Source: Alitta virens
Lineage: Eukaryota > Annelida > Polychaeta > Phyllodocida > Nereididae
DNA length: 64,000 nucleotides
Assembly (NCBI GenBank): GCA_932294295.1
Contig: OW028585.1
Location: 28,688,220-28,752,219 of the forward strand
Direction of reading: 5' to 3'
Position numbers and translations under genes: made by a program. How positions within the stretch are numbered: the first letter of the stretch is position 1; each line of letters opens with the position of its first letter. Below the pieces are notes generated by a model. The model had not been told where the DNA came from, made no database searches, and saw nothing but the letters and a program-made list of their open reading frames with translations. Shown one piece after another: positions 49,094 through 58,892 of this stretch.

Positions 49094-52000
49094 GGCTGGA
49101 TAGATAGATAGATAGATAGATAGATAGACACATAGATAGATACATAGATACATAGATACATAGATAGATAGATAGATAGATAGATGGATAGATACATAGA
49201 TACATAGATACATAGAAAACATAGATATCGTAAACATTCTCCAAAAAATTAAAGAACCATTTCCTGTCGCAATACCCACCAATATGCTATGCAAAAAATT
49301 GCTATGCATGTAGCCAAGAAACAAACCAATAGCCCTTCTTAAATCATGACAATAGAAGTCCACAGTCCATCATTCATCAGCCATTATTATTCATTCTAAT
49401 GTAAATACGTGTATTTGTCTTATTATTTTTCTTATAATAAAAATTTCAACTGTACTGCTAATTTTATCAAAGTTGTTTGCCTGTATCACACAAAATGTAA
49501 TAGCTATGCTACAGGCACAATCAAAAGCAGTCTAATTGGACAAAGTCTTCATTATCTAAATACTCTGCACATAAAAAGGTTCACTTCAATTAGAAAGTCA
49601 TTTTAATATCAAAATCTTGCTCATTAAATTGGTTTGCAACTTTTTTTTTCCGCCCCTGCACATTTAAACGGCCATGAATTGATGGATAATAGAACTTTAA
49701 TCTTACAAATTCTCCGGATATTCCGGGTGGCCCGGGTGGACCAGGTGGACCCGCGGGACCCATTAAACCCGGTCGACCGTCATTTCCATCGTCTCCTTTA
49801 TCTCCTCTTTCTCCTTTCCTTCCTTCTACTCCTGGCAATCCGTCAAAACCCTGAAAGCAAAATGTATACATGTGTCATCTGAAGATAAAATACATCGATA
49901 CAAGAAATGTGCCAACAGGAATTAAAACGAAAAGTTGATGCTATTTAATGGAAAATGATTGCCATATTGTTCTTCATCTTTAGTCTATCTATATAATCAC
50001 ACTATTATTGCTAGTATAGCGCCTCGAGTCTCCTGCTGTCCATATAAAACTTCGCTAAAAATTAGTCCATTGGAGCCATTTGCCATCTGGGCATCTTTAA
50101 ATAGTTCACGTCATTAAAGTAATAAATCGGAAAAACGCTACTGAGTCTACTCGTTCAGAGTCTGTTCGATCGTAAAGATTTTGTATTTTACGACTTACCC
50201 TGTCTCCCTTGAGTCCAGGCTGACCAGGTACTGGGGGTGAGGGAATCTAATTAAAATAATCTAATTAATATAATATTTATTATCTCAATGCGTAATGTTG
50301 ACATTTGGATAATAAATATCATGCAGCATCTTAATAATCTCCATTCACACCTCAACCATATATAAAACCTCTGTTGCAGTGCGATACGAGTCTTTTCACC
50401 GAGCAGCCCTGAATTCACCAAGACATAATTCTTTCTTCTCCTGTTATTACTCATTTTGCTTTTCAGACATAGTAGATCATAGATAACTGATTCCAAAAAT
50501 ATAATTTTCTCAGGGAAATAACAGAAATCAATTGAATGATAAGATGTCAAATACACATTAAAATGTACTAAAATATTGCTGCTAGGATGCACTTTGCTTC
50601 AGCCAATCACAGTCAATGGTGGGAACTTTTTCAGCCAATAGAATTGCAGTATTCTGTGGTAGCCATTTGGTGGAAATATTGAGAACCTTCCGTAAAAATC
50701 CTCTGTTGACCAGTATAAGACCTCAAAACACCGGCAATGACGTCACAATGACCTTTATGGGCAATGGTCAGTTTTGTGACATGGCTGAGGTGTGATTACA
50801 TTCTGTATCATTTAACTTAATCGTAAAGTACTTAAATTCATCATAAATACAGAAAATCAATTGCTTGACTTACACTTGCTCCAAAATCACTGGACACGGG
50901 TGCTAAAAATAAACACAGACATTGATTACCCATTAGTTAAGTAAATATTGAAAATTTTAAGTTGACTACTAAAGGTATCTTGTTACAAAATTAATTCATA
51001 TTGTAGTATAGTTCTTGGTGATAAATGCGAGCACGCCCATAAAGTTTCCTAATATTTTTCTCAGAGACTTTGCAACAATTGCTGCAGCTGGGTGACCTTG
51101 TGATTACGGTATCCGCCAATAGGGGTCTTTCAAGCTAACAGGGGGAGCTGCTGTATACCTTTGTTTGGTGACGTAATGACCCTATGACATCACAAGGTTG
51201 TGTGTTCGTTGCTAAACTATAAGGCTGCCTTCTAAAAAACCTCTGAAAAAATTGAGGTTTTTACTTTTCTGGTAAGTTCTTGCCACTCACGAGTGTTGAT
51301 TTGTGAGGTGAGAGGAGGAGTTCGCCCATGTCACACATTTACTTCATGGGTGGGGTCTTTTTACCTGCCTCATCATAGACACCGAGTACAAGGGACTGCC
51401 AATTCAACATCGTCATCTAAATGATATTTAGTTGGAATGTAACACATGTGATAAGTGTATGATGCTCAGAAAGGGTGCCCACTGCTCGGGCCTTGCACTA
51501 AGAAAACTTGACCACTTCCACACAATGACCAAGAATTTTCTTTTTTTTGCATAATGACTTGTTATAAACTATGAAAGTGGTCAAGGCACGGAATCAAAAA
51601 ACAATTAATTTAACGGCCGTTGAGCCAATCCGACATGGCGATACATCAAAAGAAGCACCTACTGAACAGCGCGAAAGCGTTGCAACCACTTTTTTAGACC
51701 AGCAAGTTTCTTAGCGCCTTGGTCCATTGTGCTGTATGGAGTAAATAAGAACTCAGACAGCATCCGTAACCCCATTTCCTAGCACTTGGCTAAGTTCGCT
51801 AGGAGAGATATATCCAGAGATGCAAAGTTCTGGAGTGGTGAATGTGTGAGTTCTTTCCAACCAGTTTACATTAAAATATTAAAGTTTTATTCTGGTCCCC
51901 ATTTCATGAGTTAAATTAAATATAAAGAAAATACTAAAGTCCAGAGGCGTGAGACAGCAACCCAATGCATGAGACTCACGCCGAATGCGCAAGACTTGGC

Positions 52001-55000
52001 ATGTCTGGATATATCCTTTGTGGTCCAACTGGTAGAGGTATAGTGTGGCGGGTGGGTGGGTGTATTAGGGCTTTACGTCCTGTATTTCTGCACCTGATGG
52101 GCTAATTAGGACAGGCAGGGACCATGGCAATGAGACGAAGGATGAAACAGCCATCCAACTTAGGCTCGATCGGGAATTGAACCCAGGACACAGTGGTTGG
52201 AAGCCTTGTGGAGGTGTTGACCCAGCTACTACAGAGGAGCAGACAATCATCTTACCACTGAACCACCCAGCAGCTGCAAAACGCATGTCATATATTGAAC
52301 TATATTGAACTAGAGTAGGATCCATAACAAATGTCCACTTGTTTTTCGGTGATAATTAATCATAAAAATCTTGGAGCAGCAGCACAAAATGGACAGAATG
52401 TTGCAAATAAGTCAAATCCTAACTTTCTAACTTATAAAAATCCTGCTCTGAACTAGTAAACTTTTTAAGATTACTATCTTTCAAATGATAATTTGTCTCT
52501 AATAAATGTCTCAGAGTATCAGCTGAATGCGCAATGGATAATATATCTCAAGCTTATACATGGCCAAATGTGCCACGTGCGTTTTCCATGAGAAGGATAA
52601 ACGCATGGAAAACCCATGGTTTTTAGCTAATTATAATGATGCATGGAAAACGCACGTGGCACAATTGGCCATGTAGTTTTACAGAAGTGTTTTCATTAGC
52701 TAAAAGGTTGGTGGGATTCAATTTGTTGTTAACATTTCTGCCCGTATTGTGCTGCTTTTAGCCATTTTTGGGATTAATATGACAGAAAAACAGTAGTACA
52801 TTTATTTTGCATCCTACTATAGAACTCACCGGGATTTCCTGGTGGACCCGGAGGTCCTTGGAGTCCGGGTATTCCTGGTAAACCTCTAGGTCCCATAGGT
52901 CCAGGGGGGCATAGTTCCCCGGATCCCTCAATATCGTCAAAACCACCTCCTCCGCAAGTTCCGGGAACGCCGGGCGCACCAACAATGCTTTCTCCCGGTT
53001 CTCCCTGAGAAAAAATATACATTATTATTATTATTATCATGACGGGTTAACGGAGGCCCATACTGGGGGATACAGACATGCCCCTACCCAAAACTGAAAG
53101 AAAATTAAGACGCCAAATAAAATCAATCAAAAAAAATCAGTCTACTGCACATTTGATAAGGCAAAAAAAATTAATTTCAGAAAAACTGCAAAATGTGCGA
53201 ACATACATATCTTGAAGGTAAATATCTTTACCCGAGCTTAAAATAAGCACTTGATAATTTTTATGTAGGAATGTGTTTCACCTCTACAAGTTAATAAATG
53301 GATGATACTTAACAACATTGATATCGAGGGTAAATATTTATGGAATTATTTAAAAATAAACACCTTTCGGCCTGGTAAACCGGGAGGTCCTTGTAAACCG
53401 GAGCTCGCTGGTTCTCCTTCAATAATCTCACCTGGCTCCCCCTGGTGAACGAAAAATAAATTAAAAATCTCATGATATAATGAATCAAATTCTCTGGTAA
53501 CCTTTATAAATTAATTTTTCCTTTTTAAATCAGTATCATTTCACCTGACATGAGTTCACTCAAAAATATTACTTATGATCAAAGAAAAAATTATTATTTG
53601 CCACTCTTATGCTCGATGAAACTTAAGTCATTTTGAGTTGGAAAAAAAATCCCCATTTTCTAAATGTGTTAGCTAATGAATCTATCAGGCATTAATTACA
53701 AAAAAATAAATATGATACATTGAAAGAAATCGAGGTCAAAACATTGGAAATGGCATCATCACCCATTGTTGAGTATTGTGACGTCAGCACTTGGTTTGTT
53801 TACATAGTTAATTTTTGATAGCATGAAAAATTAAGTAGAAGTAAATGAAGTTTATTTATTTTATAGAGAGATAGTGAACCCAGCAAGGCTCTGGATGGTA
53901 GTTAATCAGTATTAAGAATACAATGAAGTGAATGCAATAGATTTTGGCCACTGTCATTTTATATTAAGTGACAATCCAGCTTTAATTAAAGAATGCATAC
54001 TTATAAAAAAAGCTGTTTAATTGTAGTAATCTCTCTTAGTAATTTTGTTATAAATAAAATGTAAACACAAACTCACAATTTCAGATGAAGATCAATTCTT
54101 AAGAGAATACTTTTTTTTTTAAGTAAAAAAAGAAAGTTTGCTTGTTAAGGTAATGTTTTACTTTGTTTTTAAATAAAAATATATATTTCTTACTGGGGGT
54201 CCTGGTTGTCCGTCCTGGCCTGGGTTGCCACGGTCCCCTTTATCACCTGGAAGTCCCGGAAATCCTTGGTCACCTGAGCGGAAAAATGAAGAAAAAAAAC
54301 ATGTTCATGGAAATTGTCTTCTTATATACATATATATTAGCAATACATTATTACGTCCATTTTGTCTGTATGTGTACATTTTGTCTTCACAACATTACGT
54401 TGAACCGACCGACAAGTCATTAATTGGAGTTTATTGCAACACTGATGTTGCGCCAAGACATGGAATCTCATTTTGAGTTTCTTAAGCGTGACTAATCGAA
54501 TCTTATTTTTTAGCGTGACCAAAATTTTTTTTTATCTCATCATCACATCTGTCTTTGACAACAGGTTAAATATATACATTTTTATGTACAATGAGACTCA
54601 GCTTAAAACCAGAAACATTTGCCATAAATTTACCTCTTGTGAACGATTTTCGATGATTACTTAATATACCTAAAAAGTAATTTTGTATCTAAATAAATGT
54701 GCAATCTTTATTCTAAAATTGCAATCCGCAAAATCAGTCCAGTGCATTCCTTGGCACTAAATTGATTTTCTTTAAGCTCTTGATGAAATTTTCATTAAAC
54801 AAAAATTTCAATAAAATCATATCTTCATTCACTTATTATACAATCTTAAGTTCTAAAACAAACCTTCGATTTGGGTATAAGACAAAACTTCGATTTTGGT
54901 GTCATTATCTGCATAGATGATATGTAATATTTTGTTTAAGCAACTGCAATAGCCTCCTGTATTCTAGAATACTTTGGCTTCACAAAGGTAATAAGTTAAC

Positions 55001-58000
55001 AGCAGAGGGCACCACTAGTGTAAGCTGCAAATGACTGCCCTCTGGTGTTAATCTAAAAACTCCCTGTACAATTATATCTTTAGAGTTTATTCTGTTGTTT
55101 AACATTAATGAAAAAGTTACCAATTTCAATGCTTTATCTTAAGAATATCACAGAATTAAGAAAAGTGGAAATAATATTCATTTTTAAACAGTATACTATA
55201 ATGTATATTCATTCCTTCATACAAATAATACAAATACAGTAAGACAAATTTATGCTAAAGAAAATAATTATAATTCCCCACTTTGACTTTTGAAGTAAAT
55301 CAATTCTACTTCACAAGTTTTACACAGGGTCACATAATTACAGTAACCAACACGGAAGTTGTGGCCATCAAAAGACTTGCTGGCGTAACAAACTGGTTAA
55401 TAGCGACGGCCATGGGCAGATCCCAAACTTTTCAGTTGGCGACATCACCTTCACTCAACGACATTGAAATTCGCCACGACTTCAATATTCACCCCCCTAA
55501 AACATCACATTGCAAGTTGATGATTCGAAAACTAATTGTTGTATCATTGAGTATTCTATAACTCTGACAGCTTATAAGTGTTTATTGCACTTTATCTCGA
55601 TGTCGAAAATCAATGTTGCCAAGTGTACGTGATAACATTATTCACACGATGCACACAAAACTTCAGCAATTACTGTTTTAATAATATTTTGGCAATCACA
55701 TTAGCGATGTCGTCACGCAGGTGATGTCGCCATCTGCAACCAGAACGATAGATATGCCCCAAATCTACAGGTTTTCTGTGTTGGAATGTTTTGGATCTGC
55801 CCCTGGCGGTCGTTATTATTTTGCATATCTTAAAAACATATTAGGAGTTAGAAAACAAACACCATCTTTAGCAGTCTATGGTGAAACAGGTAGATTCCCA
55901 TTGCATGTCAGACAGAAAATTAGAATGGTGAATTACTGGATAAGATTGGGAAGAGCACCTGATGACAGTTTACTTAAGAAATGTTTAAATTTTCAGAAGG
56001 AAATTTATGTGAATGCAGTAAATGGAAATAACTGGTTCAGTAAAGTGTGTCATGTATTAAATAACTGCAACATTGAATATGATATTAGTAACCTCAGAAA
56101 CTTTGACATTGATAATATCTCTAACACAGTGAAACTAAGACTCTATGAAGCCGAACATGAGCGACTTATAAATGCAATAAATGACAGTTCACAACAACCA
56201 AAACTTAGGACATATAAACTATTTAAAACTGATTGTAGAATAGAACCTTATCTTGAATTGCAACAAATTCGCAAAGTGTTAACTAAAATAGCTAGATTTA
56301 GGACAAGTTCACATAGCCTGAAGATTGAAACAGGTCGACACCATAAACCAATAATTCCTGCTCCAAATAGAATATGTGAAAAGTGTACGTTAAACTTTGT
56401 AGAAGACGAAATTCACTGTTTGATTGTCTGTCCTGGTAATGAGCAACACCGTGTTAACCTTTTTTTGAATGCAACTAAATTTATTAACAACTTCTTGTCT
56501 CTAGATGATATAACTAAGTTTACAACAATAATGACAAACAAGGAACCTGAGTTATTAAATAGTTTAGGAAAGTTTCTCCTTCAAGCCGATGTGTAGAGAA
56601 AACCATCTCCTGTTTCCACACAGTTATTAATTTAGTTTATTAGTTTATTAGTTATGATGTGCTTGTCATGTTTTGGACTTTAAGAGTGAAATGTTTTTAT
56701 TAGCGGCTTGTATTTTTTTTCTATTGTGTATGTGGATTTTAAACACATATTATAAGTTAACTTGGTGGCTGGAACCTTGATTATTGAAATTTTATTGCTT
56801 TCTGTATTTACATTAATGTCTCTTTCATGTTATCTTTTAACTGAATGACATATGTATCACTTATGATATTTTACATGTCAATAAAATCTATATATATATT
56901 AACCCTGGCAAGTCTATTGACGGCACAACTTCCGTGTCGGTTACTGTAACTAGTGTAGATCTAAGTCTTAAATAAAATGACATATCAAAGAAACAAATAG
57001 TAATTTAAAAAGCTTCTATCTTACCTTTCAGTCCCTTAACAAATGTTGGTGGAGGTGGGGTTATGAATGGTGGAGGGGGACCCGGTTCACCCCGGTCGCC
57101 CTTGACTCCCGGCATACCGGGATCACCTTTTTCGCCTTGGAATTTATCATGCAGTTCAACGATCTAAAAAATGGTAACAATATAGGCCTATTGTGAGAAA
57201 AAAATTTATAAAAATGCCAAGAATTTGAATTGTTTAATGAAATTCCACAAAAAAAAAGAATATAAAAAGTTAAAACTTACGGAGCTGCCCTCCAGTCCAG
57301 ACCCTAACCCACTGGACATGGGATCCTAGAAATTCAATCAATTAATCTATTGGTCGAAATAGACATGTATATTTTCATTCATATTAGTAAAAGAGATGCA
57401 TTAAAATTATTTTTAATTGTAAAATATTCAAGTTTAAAGAAATATGAATCTATATTTGAAAACCCCAACAGTAAATGTTTTTAAAAATCAACATTGACAA
57501 ATATTTTTACATACTTCTTTCAAACTTTTATTATCGGTCCTACTAATTCTGGCGCAACTTTAAAAAAAAATTTCCGACAACACAAAAATATACCGTAACG
57601 GAGGGTATTATCGACAGGCAGGTATTATCGACACTTAAATTGGTTTGTTAACAAAATTGTCAACATTCTAATTTGAGTGTCGATAATACCTGCCCTCGAT
57701 AATACCCTCCGTTACGGTATATCTTAATATAAAAAAAATAAGAATTGCCACAATGTTAACCCAGCTATCATTCGAGATCGGATCGATGTCGTACCAACGT
57801 TGGCCAGCTTTGGCCAACGCCGGGCTGGCGCCGAGCCGATGTGGCTCATCAGCTGGGTAACTACTTACAAATTCGTCATCACATCTTGATAAAGCGTCAT
57901 CCGGGTCCCCTGTCACTTTCAACTCTTGTAGTGATCCCTAGAATTTAAAAGTGAATTTTTTATTTTTGTTTGCACTTTATAATACAAAGTTTACACCTTT

Positions 58001-58892
58001 GATTATATTCAAAGTTCTTGGGTAAACTTATACCCGTTGAATAATAAGATGGCCACCGTAACAGTTAAGAATCCAGAACGTTACGGGTTCTTTTCACGAG
58101 GCAAAAAAACTCAAAAGGCAAATAAGAAAAAAGCTTTTAAAAAGTTGTAAGCAAGAAAATTACAGTGCCCGACTGTAAAGTAGTTGTGGCCAGCCATTAC
58201 CAAATTTGCAGCCGTCAGATCCAAAACATTCAAGAACGATTGTCGATGAGGAACATATCTTTCGTTCTTTTCAAAAAGAATGTTTTGGATCCATCTCAGG
58301 ACGTCGTTACAATCACCCATAACATGTAAAACAATGACATTAATGCTCACCAAAAATTTCTGGTTATGTATACGCCCAGCTTGACCAACGTAAACAGTAG
58401 AAGCGGGATCGAAGTTCAATTCCGCGATGACTCTTTCGAACCTTTGTTTCCCATATTCCTCGCAATCCCAATTTAACGTAACGTATTTTCCTTGTACTTT
58501 GATAGTAAATTTTGCACAGTCATGCGCTCTCATTGGTACCGAAAAAGTGGCCGCAACCTGCGATTCTGTACTCGTAACATAATTTGAATAATATAAAGTT
58601 AAGTTTGATCTTTCTTCGAATATTGGAGACAAACTTAAACCAAACTGAATTAAAGTGTCACTGGGACTTGTAACTGCAAATAAGAATCCTCCGTCTTCAT
58701 TTGTAGGTAAAACCGTAGCCAAAATGGCAAAGTTCTTGTACAATTGAGTAAAAAATCCAGGAGCGGGCTTGAGGATATTAGAATCCGCCAATAGTTTAAA
58801 CGCGGGGTAGCCATCACACCCTGTAGCGAATCCCACGGTGGGGTTAATAGGAATGCCAATTATGTGCAGTAGGTCCACTTCATTACCAACAG
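34824..58892 (-). CDS. COL18A1: Collagen XV/XVIII-type (multiplexin) gene, 28 exons, 5' end not seen
   Basis: An invertebrate basement-membrane proteoglycan collagen; COL15A1/COL18A1 co-orthologue in family terms. Exons in transcript order: 58892-58351, 57937-57869, 57325-57281, 57163-57025, 54273-54194, 53441-53364, 53004-52830, 50902-50874, 50246-50199, 49850-49707, 48830-48708, 47892-47767, 46756-46646, 45981-45892, 44457-44380, 44023-43850, 42897-42754, 42229-42187, 42099-42020, 41841-41770, 41112-40977, 40243-40176, 37985-37857, 37598-37557, 36991-36929, 36646-36449, 36015-35900, 35037-34824. All introns are GT-AG and every phase agrees, giving 1118 residues plus stop. Domains: LamG/TSPN 1-204, mixed and Gly-X-Y region about 205-842, NC1 trimerisation about 866-908, hinge 909-943, endostatin about 944-1118. 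The first visible codon is split, so at least one upstream exon with the signal peptide is missing. Most collagenous exons start on a Gly codon and are multiples of 3, but not the 54-bp pattern of fibrillar collagens. Confidence 0.95.
35400..35570 (-). mobile_element. SINE-D copy (reverse) in last multiplexin intron
   Basis: The reverse strand has a tRNA-like head (GGTCTAGTGGATGAGGTG, CTTGGGTTCAAAGCC) and then GGAGGAACTGAGTAGATTTC, matching 1735-1860. Confidence 0.75.
35621..35815 (-). mobile_element. SINE-A copy (reverse) in last multiplexin intron
   Basis: Complete: GGTGGGTGGGTGATTAGG tail, body, and reverse head with TAGCTCAGAGGTAGCGC and GGTTCGATTCCC. Very close in sequence to the copy at 4750-4945. 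Confidence 0.9.
36693..36790. mobile_element. MITE family G, partial copy
   Basis: AATAGGGAGAAAGTAACAAAG, CTACAGGGGGCACTACCAT and AAGATGATGTCACATG match one end of the copies at 31233 and 43279. The other end is missing. Located in an endostatin intron. Confidence 0.7.
36929..37985 (-). CDS. COL18A1: Multiplexin exons 23-25: NC1 trimerisation segment and hinge
   Basis: Exon 23 (37985-37857) encodes residues 866-908. The pattern [20 protein letters not shown] followed by [12 protein letters not shown] and a Trp matches the small non-collagenous trimerisation domain of collagens XV/XVIII. Exon 24 (37598-37557) is a 14-residue Pro/Ser/Thr linker. Exon 25 (36991-36929) is a 21-residue linker ending YGEM just before the endostatin LHLIALN start. 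This hinge, about 35 residues, is short compared with the long protease-sensitive hinge of vertebrate collagen XVIII. Confidence 0.92.
37040..37352 (+). mobile_element. SINE-B copy (forward) in multiplexin hinge intron
   Basis: Head remnant AGCTGGGTGGCCAAATAG and B box CCAGGTTTGATCTCC, then the full body to CTTCAGACCCAGTGACA. The GCATCTCATCTTTACATCTG part is partly duplicated near 37270-37310. Confidence 0.85.
38158..38330. repeat. Family T repeat, copy 1
   Basis: CCACCCAGTTTACTTTAAAA, AAGAAAATACTCAAGTC, GGAGTGAGACAGCAACC, GTGAGACTCACTCTGAAT and GAGACTTGGCATGTTGG. The same order occurs at 51846-52014. Mobile origin unproven. Confidence 0.7.
38331..39075. other. Multiplexin intron 22, nothing else recognised
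   Basis: A 108-codon open frame on the minus strand at 38411-38737 is Phe/Leu-rich and has no splice or domain support. Confidence 0.45.
39080..39367. mobile_element. TIR element family H, complete
   Basis: Terminal inverted repeats of about 27 bp: GCAACTACAGTCAGTTTCAT left and ATGAAACTAACTGTAGTCTG right. About 288 bp, non-coding. It is related to 33205-33545, which lacks the left end. Confidence 0.85.
40176..45981 (-). CDS. COL18A1: Multiplexin exons 14-22: C-terminal collagenous region
   Basis: Exons 45981-45892, 44457-44380, 44023-43850, 42897-42754, 42229-42187, 42099-42020, 41841-41770, 41112-40977 and 40243-40176, residues 571-865. Gly-X-Y blocks alternate with short breaks, e.g. [19 protein letters not shown] in exon 16 and [11 protein letters not shown] in exon 20, which adds three Cys. 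Exon 21 has two long GPPGPP runs around a His-rich break. Exon 22 is Tyr/Asn/Gly-rich and leaves the triple helix. A weak extra exon at about 40000 is not needed by phase and was left out. Confidence 0.9.
42345..42645 (-). mobile_element. Two decayed SINE-B fragments (reverse)
   Basis: About 42345-42490 and 42525-42645 each carry GTAATGATG, CTTGGAGTC or TTTGAAGTC, GGGTGGGATCTTTTAC or GGTGGAACCTTTTAC, and CATCATAGACACC or CATCATAAACACC. Old copies in multiplexin intron 17. Confidence 0.65.
43279..43461. mobile_element. MITE family G, copy 3
   Basis: Left CAATGGGGAGAAAAAGTAAC, right GGTGGTACTTTTCCATTGG, inverse of each other. The interior has GATGACATCATC words. In multiplexin intron 16. Confidence 0.85.
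46646..50902 (-). CDS. COL18A1: Multiplexin exons 8-13: central collagenous region
   Basis: Exons 50902-50874, 50246-50199, 49850-49707, 48830-48708, 47892-47767 and 46756-46646, residues 377-570. Exon 10 contains an RGD at residues 417-419 within Gly-X-Y (codons at 49800-49808). Exon 11 is largely non-collagenous with [13 protein letters not shown], a second acidic Ser-Gly cluster. Exon 12 is uninterrupted Gly-X-Y for 42 residues. The 29-bp exon 8 is the smallest; it is required by phase (1 to 0) and has a clean acceptor (TTTTTAG) and donor (GTAAGT). Confidence 0.9.
48903..49222. repeat. (GATA)n microsatellite, 320 bp, in multiplexin intron 10
   Basis: Long GATA run with GATG and CATA variants. 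On the minus strand it gives three overlapping low-complexity open frames that are not genes. Confidence 0.95.
50388..50708 (-). repeat. Family R interspersed repeat, copy 5 (reverse)
   Basis: Full-length, from GAGTCTTTTCACCGAGCAGC to CCTTCCGTAAAAATCC. In multiplexin intron 8. Confidence 0.85.
51285..51430 (-). mobile_element. SINE-C fragment (reverse)
   Basis: GTTCTTGCCACTCACGAGTG, TTGTGAGGTGAGAGGAGG, GGGTGGGGTCTTTTTACC and CAAGGGACTGCCAATTCAAC match the 7440-7741 copy. No microsatellite tail at this copy. Confidence 0.75.
51494..51717. mobile_element. One-armed copy of foldback family F
   Basis: TGCACTAAGAAAACTTG at the left and GCAAGTTTCTTAGCGCC at the right are inverse, so the terminal repeats are kept. 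The interior matches the right arm of 15700-16205. This may be the ordinary form of the family. Confidence 0.85.
51846..52014. repeat. Family T repeat, copy 2
   Basis: Same orientation and order of words as at 38158-38330, with GCGTGAGACAGCAACCC and GACTTGGCATGTCTGG. Confidence 0.7.
52048..52280 (-). mobile_element. Chimeric SINE: SINE-A body with a different tRNA-like head (reverse)
   Basis: The SINE-A body and its B-box region lie at 52048-52205. Instead of the usual A-box half, a second tRNA-like segment follows at about 52206-52280, whose reverse strand has GGGTGGTTCAGTGGTAAGA, as in the SINE-C head. This suggests template switching between SINE families. Confidence 0.75.
52557..52675. 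mobile_element. Palindromic MITE P2, copy 3
   Basis: TACATGGCCAAATGTGCC at the left and GGCACAATTGGCCATGTA at the right. The right arm is shortened by about 30 bp around TAATGATGCATGG. Confidence 0.88.
52830..57325 (-). CDS. COL18A1: Multiplexin exons 3-7: acidic linker and first collagenous segments
   Basis: Exons 57325-57281, 57163-57025, 54273-54194, 53441-53364 and 53004-52830, residues 205-376. Exon 3 is Ser/Gly-rich ([11 protein letters not shown]). Exon 4 has a short Gly-X-Y run, then a Pro-rich break ([13 protein letters not shown]). Exon 7 holds DDIEGSGEL, an acidic Ser-Gly sequence of the glycosaminoglycan attachment type, and two Cys, followed by a clean Gly-X-Y run. Intron 4 (54274-57024) contains the TIR element with the LINE fragment. 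Intron 2 contains MITE P1. Confidence 0.9.
53442..54193 (-). other. Multiplexin intron 5, nothing else recognised
   Basis: AT-rich, no repeat family match found. Confidence 0.4.
55341..56946. mobile_element. TIR element carrying a LINE fragment, in multiplexin intron 4
   Basis: The left CAGTAACCAACACGGAAGTT and right AACTTCCGTGTCGGTTACTG ends are inverse, and the match extends to about 50 bp with few mismatches (AGACTTGCTGG versus CCTGGCAAGTCT). TA lies at both outer edges, as expected for a TA target duplication. Inside, 55438-55449 and 55720-55732 form a second inverse pair (GGCGACATCACC). The LINE part occupies about 55740-56900, so the original element was probably 450 bp and was hit by a retrotransposon. 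Confidence 0.8.
55724..56596 (+). pseudogene. 5'-truncated non-LTR retrotransposon, C-terminal part of ORF2
   Basis: A 290-residue open frame from ATG at 55724. The first 15-20 residues are probably host or upstream sequence. From [20 protein letters not shown] onward it reads like the region C-terminal to the reverse transcriptase in invertebrate LINEs, including [34 protein letters not shown] and a CCHC-like knuckle C-x2-C-x8-H-x4-C (CEKC to LIVC). The endonuclease and polymerase cores are absent, so it is a dead 5'-truncated copy. The frame is intact, which suggests a fairly recent insertion. The 3' end is near 56900 after CAATAAAATCTATATATA. Confidence 0.85.
57593..57717. mobile_element. 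Palindromic MITE P1, complete copy, in multiplexin intron 2
   Basis: CCGTAACGGAGGGTATTATC left and inverse right end CCCTCCGTTACGG; TA flanks. Only a few differences from 2099-2226. Confidence 0.92.
57869..58892 (-). CDS. COL18A1: Multiplexin exons 1-2 (visible): thrombospondin N-terminal-like / LamG domain
   Basis: Exons 58892-58351 (acceptor TTTTTCAG, donor GTGAGC) and 57937-57869. Residues 1-204 read as a LamG-like TSPN domain. The family hallmarks are DLLHIIG near the start, the [15 protein letters not shown] core, and the closing [15 protein letters not shown] with a final Cys. Four Cys are visible (GCDG, HDCAKF, WDCEEY, SRCDD), the number expected for two disulfides. One N-glycosylation sequon is visible, SNLTL. 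The exon join falls exactly in the last strand of the domain, which supports the model. Confidence 0.93.

Noticed and set aside
48669..49363. Three overlapping long open frames on the minus strand with Ile-Tyr-Leu-Ser repeats
   Set aside because: They are direct translations of the GATA microsatellite; only the first part of one overlaps true multiplexin exon 11.
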